From Chelatococcus sp. (GTDB taxonomy: Bacteria; Pseudomonadota; Alphaproteobacteria; Rhizobiales; Beijerinckiaceae): 64,000 bases of DNA. A model generated the notes under the pieces. That model saw nothing but the letters and a program-made list of their open reading frames with translations. It did not search any database and was not told the origin of the DNA. This document shows, piece by piece, positions 59,050 to 64,000 of this stretch. How positions within the stretch are numbered: position 1 is the first letter of the stretch; every line of letters starts with the position of its first letter. A program made the position numbers and the translations under genes. The DNA lies in contig QFQY01000014.1 in NCBI GenBank assembly GCA_003248805.1, positions 1 to 64,000 on the forward strand, read 5' to 3'.

Positions 59050-59973
59050 ATGATCACCCGCCGGGCGGCCATCGCCGCCGCCATCGCCCTGACACTCGCG
59101 GCGCCCGCCTTCGCCCAATCCATCTACGACCTCGGCCCCGAGCAGCCGGGCAGGCCGCGCACCAAACCCAATCCGGCCGCGATCGCGGCGATCTCGAAGG
59201 ACTACAAGTTCGTCGAGCCCGGCGTACTCACGGTCGCGACAAACGCCAGCACGCCGCCGCTGGCGACCTATGCGACCGATTCCAAGACGTTGGTCGGCGC
59301 CGATCCCGATGTCGCCCAGCTCATCGCCGACGGCCTCGGCCTCAAGCTGAAGCTCGTGCCGACACCCTGGGCCGACTGGCCGCTCGGTGTGCTCTCGGGC
59401 AAATACGACGCGGCGATCTCGAATATCGGCGTCACCGAACAGCGCAAGGAGAAGTTCGATTTCTCCAGCTATCGGCTTGGGCTCCACGGCTTCTTCGTCA
59501 AGGCCGACAGCAAGGTCGACAAGATCGCCGAGCCGAAGGACGCGGCGGGGCTGCGCGTCGTGCTCGGCGCGGGCACCAATCAGGAACGCATCCTGCTCGA
59601 ATGGAGCAAGCAGAACGTTGCGGCCGGCCTCAAGCCGATCGAGCTCATCACCTTCGACGACGAGGCCAACCGGCTTCTGGCGCTCTCCTCCGGACGCGCC
59701 GACGTCATCGTCCAGCCTCATGCGCAGCTTCTCTTCATCCAGCAGCGCGACCGGAACATCCGGCGCGTCGGCGTGCTCAGCGCCGGCTGGCCCGAGCGCT
59801 CGGACGTCGCGGTCGCGACCCGCAAGGGCGCCGGCATCGCCGAGGCGATCACGCTCGCGCTGGATGGCGCCTATCGCGACGGCAGTTTCGACGCCGCGCT
59901 GAAACGGTGGGGCGTCGAGGAGGAACGCCTCGACAGGCCGCAGACCAATCCCCGCGGCCTGCCGAAATATTGA
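59050..59973 (+). CDS. PAAT-family binding protein 2 of the fused importer (atypical pocket)
   Basis: 307 residues with signal peptide MITRRAAIAAAIALTLAAPAFAQ. A diverged duplicate of the preceding receptor: shared DL--x-Q-GxPR start, PWADWPLGVLSGKYDAAISNI, GTNQERILLEW. R132 keeps the carboxylate contact; the ammonium Asp is again Pro (P223, GRADVIVQPHAQ). Two receptors for one permease, as with TcyJ/TcyK in B. subtilis, would widen the ligand range. Confidence 0.92.
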   Translation: MITRRAAIAAAIALTLAAPAFAQSIYDLGPEQPGRPRTKPNPAAIAAISKDYKFVEPGVLTVATNASTPPLATYATDSKTLVGADPDVAQLIADGLGLKLKLVPTPWADWPLGVLSGKYDAAISNIGVTEQRKEKFDFSSYRLGLHGFFVKADSKVDKIAEPKDAAGLRVVLGAGTNQERILLEWSKQNVAAGLKPIELITFDDEANRLLALSSGRADVIVQPHAQLLFIQQRDRNIRRVGVLSAGWPERSDVAVATRKGAGIAEAITLALDGAYRDGSFDAALKRWGVEEERLDRPQTNPRGLPKY

Positions 59974-59980
59974 GGGCGTC

Positions 59981-61000
59981 ATGGCGATCGGTTCTCTCGG
60001 CTTCCTGACGCCCGGCAATTTCGAGGGGCACGATCCGGCTACCGGCCTCGAGCGCGGCCTCGACCTGTTCGTGCTGGGCGAGCGGCTGGGCTATGATTCG
60101 GCTTGGGTGCGCCAGCGCCATCTCGAGCGCGGCGTCTCGTCCGCCGCGACCTTCCTCGCGGCGGCGACGCAGCGCACGCGCCGCATCGGGCTCGGCACGG
60201 CGGTGATCCAGCTCGGCTACGAGAACCCGTTCCGCCTCGCCGAGGACCTCGCGACGGTCGACGCCCTGTCCCATGGGCGGCTGCAGATCGGCGTCAGCGT
60301 CGGCGCGCCCGCCCATTCCCACTATCTCGGCGCGCATTTCTTCGACGGCCATCCGGACGCCGTCGATTTCGGCTACGATCGCGCCCTGCGCCTGCGGGAC
60401 AATCTGCGCAGCCCGCTGCTCGGCGGCGAGGATGCGGTCATCGTCTCGCCGGCCGGGCCGCAGCGGCCGCGCCTGCATCCGGTCGTCCCCGGACTCGGCG
60501 AGCGCCTTTGGTACGGCGGCGGCTCGCTGCGCTCGGCCGCCTGGGCCGGGCAGAACGGCTTTCGCCTGCTGACCGGCAACATCGTCCAGGGCGAGACCAG
60601 CGACCGCTTCTTCGAGGCGCAGCAGCGGATCGTCGAAACCTTTCTCGACGCCTGGTCCGGGCCGGGAGCACCGCAGATCGCGCTCGGCCGGGTCATCGTG
60701 CCGACCGATGGCGCCGACGCGGCCTCGCGCCGCCGCTATGCGGATTACGCGCAGAGCCGAACGGCCCGCACGCAGGGCCCGCAAGGGCCCAAGCGCACGC
60801 TCTTCGCTCCCGATCTCGTCGGCAGCGCCGACCAGATCCTGACGCAGCTTCGCAGCGATCCGATCCTGCCCTACGCCACGGCCTTCAGGCTCGAGCTGCC
60901 TTATGATTTCGCGCTCGGCGAATACGAGCAGATTCTCGACGACGTGCTGCGCCTGGTCGCGCCGGAACTCGGCTGGCGGCTGCCGGCCGTGGCCGCGTGA
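59981..61000 (+). CDS. LLM-family flavin-dependent oxidoreductase
   Basis: 339 residues. GLDLFVLGERLGYDSAWVRQRHLERGVSSAATFLAAATQRTRRIGLGTAVIQLGYENPFRLAEDLATVDALSHGRLQIGVSVG is the luciferase-like core. It is distinct from the other LLM types in the window. Seven bases behind the second binding protein. Reaction unknown; it probably acts on a further intermediate or a side-chain variant. Confidence 0.9.
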   Translation: MAIGSLGFLTPGNFEGHDPATGLERGLDLFVLGERLGYDSAWVRQRHLERGVSSAATFLAAATQRTRRIGLGTAVIQLGYENPFRLAEDLATVDALSHGRLQIGVSVGAPAHSHYLGAHFFDGHPDAVDFGYDRALRLRDNLRSPLLGGEDAVIVSPAGPQRPRLHPVVPGLGERLWYGGGSLRSAAWAGQNGFRLLTGNIVQGETSDRFFEAQQRIVETFLDAWSGPGAPQIALGRVIVPTDGADAASRRRYADYAQSRTARTQGPQGPKRTLFAPDLVGSADQILTQLRSDPILPYATAFRLELPYDFALGEYEQILDDVLRLVAPELGWRLPAVAA

Positions 61001-61042
61001 ACGCTCCCGCCGTCCCCCGCCCACCACGGACAGGTCTCCTCC

Positions 61043-62227
61043 ATGAACCATCGAACGGCGGACGTCGTCGTGCTCGGCCTCGGTGCCATGGGCTCGGCCA
61101 GCCTGTTCCAGCTCGCCGCGCGGGGAGCGGATGTCCTCGGTGTCGACCAGTTCCGGCCGCCGCATGAGTTCGGCTCGAGCCATGGCGAGACGCGCGTCAC
61201 GCGCCTGGCGGTCGCCGAGGGGACGGCGCTGGCCCCGCTGGTGCGCCGCTCGCACGAGCTCTGGACGGAGCTGGAAGAGCTCAGCGGCGAGAGCCTGTTC
61301 GGGCGCGTCGGCTTCCTGGCCATATCGAGCGAGGGGCCGCGGCCGAGCCCGACCGATTTCGTCGAGCGCACACTCGCGGTCGCCCGCGCCAGCGACATCC
61401 ACCACGAACTGATCGGCGCTAACGAAGCGCATCGGCGCTATCCGTGGCTGAACCTCTCCGAGAGCGACCGCGTCTATCACGAGCCGGATGGCGGATATCT
61501 CCATCCCGAGCGTTGTGTCGCCGCCCAGCTGCGGCTCGCCGAAGCGGCGGGGGCGCGCATCGCGCTCGGCACGCGTGTCGGCGAGATCGTGCCGCAACGC
61601 GATCATGTCGAGCTCCGGACCGATCGCGGCACGATCGTCGCTGGGCAGGTCGTGGTCAGCGCCGGGGCCTGGGCCGGGCGGCTGCTCGGTCCGGCCATCG
61701 CCGGCCTGCTCCGCCCGACGCGCGAGATCCTGCACTGGTATGGGCTCGATCCTGCCGCGCCAGCCGGTTGGGCCGAGGCGCCGGTCTATATCTGGTCCTA
61801 TGGGCCGCATCCGGAGGAGGGCTTCTATGGCTTCCCCGCGCTCGACGGAGCGGTGAAGCTCGCTCATGGCGAGAAGACGCGCGGGGTCGACCCCGACGGG
61901 TTCGACCGCTCGAGCCATGAAGGCGAATCGACGGCGTTCTACGCGCGTGCGGTCCAGGGGCGCCTGAAGGGGCTGCGGCCGGACCGGACGCGGCGCAAGA
62001 CCTGCCTCTATACCGTCTCGCCCGACAACGGCTTCATCATCGACCGCTGGCCGGAGAGCGAGCGCGTGCTCGTGGTTTCGCCCTGCTCGGGGCACGGTTT
62101 CAATCATTCGGCGGCGATCGGCGAAGCCGTCGCTCAGACGGTGTTCGACGGCGCGAGCCGCATCGATCTGTCGAGCTTCGGGCTGACCCGATTCCGCGAT
62201 CGCGCCGAACCCTCGAGAGCGGGATGA
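61043..62227 (+). CDS. FAD-dependent oxidoreductase, sarcosine / N-methyltryptophan oxidase type
   Basis: 394 residues. N-terminal FAD dinucleotide motif VVVLGLGAMGSASLFQLA; SSHGETRVTRLA near residue 46, as in MSOX/SolA; and SPCSGHGFNHSAAIGE with C348 at the position of the Cys that carries covalent 8-alpha-S-cysteinyl-FAD. The family oxidises secondary or N-methyl amines. It closes the operon. In this context it might handle an N-alkylated amino acid; direct link to sulfur is inference. Confidence 0.9.
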   Translation: MNHRTADVVVLGLGAMGSASLFQLAARGADVLGVDQFRPPHEFGSSHGETRVTRLAVAEGTALAPLVRRSHELWTELEELSGESLFGRVGFLAISSEGPRPSPTDFVERTLAVARASDIHHELIGANEAHRRYPWLNLSESDRVYHEPDGGYLHPERCVAAQLRLAEAAGARIALGTRVGEIVPQRDHVELRTDRGTIVAGQVVVSAGAWAGRLLGPAIAGLLRPTREILHWYGLDPAAPAGWAEAPVYIWSYGPHPEEGFYGFPALDGAVKLAHGEKTRGVDPDGFDRSSHEGESTAFYARAVQGRLKGLRPDRTRRKTCLYTVSPDNGFIIDRWPESERVLVVSPCSGHGFNHSAAIGEAVAQTVFDGASRIDLSSFGLTRFRDRAEPSRAG

Positions 62228-62272
62228 GGACGCCGTGTGATGCCCGGCGGTGGCGGAAGCCCCCGCGTCGGG

Positions 62273-63253
62273 TCACTCCACATAGGAGAGATAGCGCTCG
62301 CCGCTGTCAGGGAAGATCACCACGATGGTCTTGCCCGCGTTCTCCGGCCGGGCGGCCAGCGTCAGCGCGACATGCAGCGAAGCGCCCGACGACATGCCAG
62401 CGAGGATGCCTTCTTCTCGCGCGACGGCGCGAGCAGTGTCGAGCGCCGTCTCGGTGGTGACCTGCAATGCCTCGTCGATGAGGCCGAGGTCGAGATTGCC
62501 CGGCAGATGCAAGCGATCGACCTGCGTGACCTTGTGCACACCCTCGATGCCCGGAGCATAGGGTTGCTCCGGCGAGGGCAGCGATTCATCTGCCGGTTCG
62601 GAGATGACGACGCGCAGGCGCGGGTTCTTCTCCTTCAGGTACCGGCCGGTCCCGGAGACCGATCCGCCCGTTCCGACCGCGCTGACGAGGATGTCCACGT
62701 CGCCGCCGCTGTCGCGCCAAATCTCCGGCCCTGTGCCGGCGTAGTGGGCTTCCGGATTGGCCGGGTTGGCGCGCTGATCGGTGAAATAGGCGTCCGGATT
62801 CTCGCTCACGATCCGCTCCAGGATCCTCTCGATCGCGTTCTCTTTGAGGAATTCCTGGTTGTCGATCAGCACCACCTCGGCGCCATAGAGCTTGAGCAGG
62901 TTGATCTTGTCCTTGCCGATCGTGCTGCGCAGGTAGAACTTGCTGCGATAGCCGCGCGCGGCGGCCACCGCCGCCAGGCCGATGCCGGTATTGCCGCTGG
63001 TGATGTCGACCAGCTTGCCGCCGCGCTTCAGCTTCCCGGCACGCTCCGCCGCCGTGATGATGCCGAGCGCCGCACGATCCTTGACGCTGCCGGCCGGGTT
63101 GAAGAACTCGACCTTCGCGAGGATGCGCGCGGCGAGTCCCCGATTGCGGACGATGTTGGCGAGTTCGACCAGAGGCGTCCCGCCGATCAGCGTCGTCAGA
63201 TCCGGGTGAATGTCGGACTGGGCCGACTTGTGAACTGTCGCAGCAGCGGTCAT
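62273..63253 (-). CDS. Cysteine synthase family (O-acetylserine sulfhydrylase-like)
   Basis: 326 residues, fold type II PLP enzyme. PLP lysine K58 in FFNPAGSVKDRAALGII, substrate loop TSGNTGIGLA, phosphate loop SAVGTGGSVSGTGRYL, end VVIFPDSGERYLS. The segment after the substrate loop (STIGKDKINLLKLYGAEVVL) differs from standard CysK (typically MS-ERR-LLK-LGA). It may be a specialised OASS or a cysteine-synthase-like enzyme acting on a related acceptor. Convergent with the oxidoreductase and divergent from the PatB-like gene. It would reassimilate sulfide released by C-S lyases. Confidence 0.9.
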   Translation of the reverse strand: MTAAATVHKSAQSDIHPDLTTLIGGTPLVELANIVRNRGLAARILAKVEFFNPAGSVKDRAALGIITAAERAGKLKRGGKLVDITSGNTGIGLAAVAAARGYRSKFYLRSTIGKDKINLLKLYGAEVVLIDNQEFLKENAIERILERIVSENPDAYFTDQRANPANPEAHYAGTGPEIWRDSGGDVDILVSAVGTGGSVSGTGRYLKEKNPRLRVVISEPADESLPSPEQPYAPGIEGVHKVTQVDRLHLPGNLDLGLIDEALQVTTETALDTARAVAREEGILAGMSSGASLHVALTLAARPENAGKTIVVIFPDSGERYLSYVE

Positions 63254-63469
63254 GAGGCCTCGCGAACGATCGGATATCGACGGTGGCGAGATGATAAGGT
63301 TAGCTCGATCGAGCTCAAATCTCGTTTTCGAATTTTATTATCGGATATTTCGATGGAGGGTCGCCTTCCTGTCGATGTCGAATTGTTTAAAGATATCGGC
63401 CGTGCCGAATGGAGAGATATTCGCTGAGATCGGCGCGAACTTTGGATTGTTTTTCTGCAGGTGTGCCGC
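63254..63469. promoter_or_regulatory. Divergent control region with AGCTCGATCGAGCT palindrome
   Basis: 216-base AT-rich gap between the minus-strand cysteine synthase and the plus-strand PatB-like gene. It holds a perfect 14-bp palindrome AGCTCGATCGAGCT at 63302-63315, about 50 bases from the cysteine-synthase start. It is likely to carry both promoters; a shared operator is inference. Confidence 0.5.
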
Positions 63470-64000
63470 ATGAGCCGTCGTGATGGAGCCAGGTCACGGG
63501 TGTACGACTTCGACACCGTTCACGAACGCCGTGAAACCGGCAGCACGAAATGGAGCCGCTATCCGGCCGACGTGCTGCCGCTCTGGATCGCCGATATGGA
63601 TTTCGCGGTCGCGCCCGAAATCCTCTCCGCGCTGAGGCTCCGGCTGGAGCACCCGGTGCTCGGCTATGCGGTGGCCAAAGCCGAACTTCGCGAGACGATC
63701 GTCGAGGATCTCGTCGAGCGCTTCGACTGGCGGATCGCGCCGGACGACATCGTCTTTCTCCCCGGCGTCGAGCCCGGTTTCAACATGGCTCTCAAGGCGC
63801 GTCTCGCCCCCGGCGAGGCCGTGCTGGTGCAGACGCCGATGTACAGGCCGATCCTGGACGCGCCGCGGCATTGGGGCCTCGAACGGCTCGACGTTCCGCT
63901 CGTCCGCGGCCCGGAGGGCTACGAGCCGGATCGTGACGCGCTGGCCCGGGCGCTGCGGCGGTCGCGCGCCTTCCTGCTGTGCAATCCGCACAACCCGACG
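63470..64000 (+). CDS. PatB/MalY-type cystathionine beta-lyase (3' end outside window)
   Basis: The first 177 residues of a fold type I aminotransferase-like C-S lyase. YDFDTVHERRETGSTKW followed by LPLWIADMDFAVAPEI is diagnostic of the MalY/PatB group. It continues through GYAV and LPGVEPGFNMALKARLAPGEAVLVQTPMYRPI to LLCNPHNPT; the PLP lysine lies beyond the edge. Members cleave cystathionine and S-alkylcysteines to thiol, pyruvate and ammonia. Its pairing with cysteine synthase fits sulfur recovery. ATG at 63470; truncated by the window, not by mutation. Confidence 0.92.
   Translation, partial: MSRRDGARSRVYDFDTVHERRETGSTKWSRYPADVLPLWIADMDFAVAPEILSALRLRLEHPVLGYAVAKAELRETIVEDLVERFDWRIAPDDIVFLPGVEPGFNMALKARLAPGEAVLVQTPMYRPILDAPRHWGLERLDVPLVRGPEGYEPDRDALARALRRSRAFLLCNPHNPT

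Noticed and set aside
59849..62107. 752-codon minus-strand open frame
   Set aside because: Antisense to two well-supported genes (LLM protein and sarcosine-oxidase-like enzyme) and lacking any recognisable motif.
1..64000. tRNA, rRNA, CRISPR arrays, insertion sequences or prophage genes
   Set aside because: None was seen: no cloverleaf-like TTCGANTC context, no spaced direct repeats, no transposase or integrase frames. This was an inspection by eye, so a tRNA search program could still find something small.

Overview
The window is gene-dense, high-GC DNA (roughly two-thirds G+C by eye) from a chromosome-like region of an alphaproteobacterium, most likely a member of the Hyphomicrobiales close to Bosea. 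The reasons are codon use, a GroEL ending in GGMDY, two copies of the Rhizobiales-type 'GAGCATCGG...TTTTCGG' palindromic repeat, and the very high density of ABC importers. The genus is inference, not shown.

Layout. 0-2.8 kb: end of groEL, a 71-aa gene, a palindromic repeat and htpG. 2.9-6.7 kb (minus): an AraC-type regulator, then a three-gene unit of a small secreted protein, an outer-membrane barrel and a Cys-type sulfatase. 6.8-12.7 kb: a GntR regulator divergent from a Dpp-type importer (two permeases, binding protein, no ATPase) and a metal amidohydrolase. 12.8-14.3 kb: a small secreted protein, an exported ankyrin protein and an inverted copy of the repeat. 14.3-22.2 kb: IclR regulator and DapA-like lyase divergent from a PfkB kinase, LacD-like aldolase, SDR and a complete polar-amino-acid-type (PAAT) importer; this looks like an uptake-phosphorylation-aldol-cleavage pathway of unknown substrate. 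22.4-32.3 kb: a LacI regulator with paired operators divergent from DUF993 and acyl-CoA dehydrogenase; CoA-transferase, enoyl-CoA hydratase, SDR and a second PAAT importer follow on the plus strand. 32.3-33.1 kb: a truncated rhodanese gene and an AT-rich gap, probably an island junction.

33.1-64 kb is almost wholly organosulfur-flavoured. It starts with a second ATPase-less Dpp-type importer, an NtaA/DszA-type flavin monooxygenase and a Met-gamma-lyase-like PLP enzyme. Next come OsmC and a sulfonate/nitrate-type importer, then a CopC/CopD-cytochrome pair. A minus-strand block carries flavin reductase, three luciferase-like (LLM) proteins and a GNAT acetyltransferase. A redoxin-like DUF3088 protein and a CysB-family regulator come next. 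A nine-gene plus operon follows: two LLM monooxygenases, M20 deacylase, GNAT acetyltransferase, fused PAAT permease-ATPase, two binding proteins, another LLM protein and a sarcosine-oxidase-like flavoenzyme. The window ends with a cysteine synthase and a PatB/MalY C-S lyase cut by the edge.

The most interesting reading is that 45-64 kb encodes an alphaproteobacterial version of the acetylation / flavin-monooxygenation / deacetylation route for S-substituted cysteines known from the Bacillus subtilis ytmI (sna-tcy-cmo-snd) and yxe operons. Here it would be controlled by a CysB-type regulator and fed by a fused transporter whose two binding proteins have lost the Asp that normally holds an amino-acid ammonium group. 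The assignment rests on gene families and co-location; substrates are not determined by the sequence.
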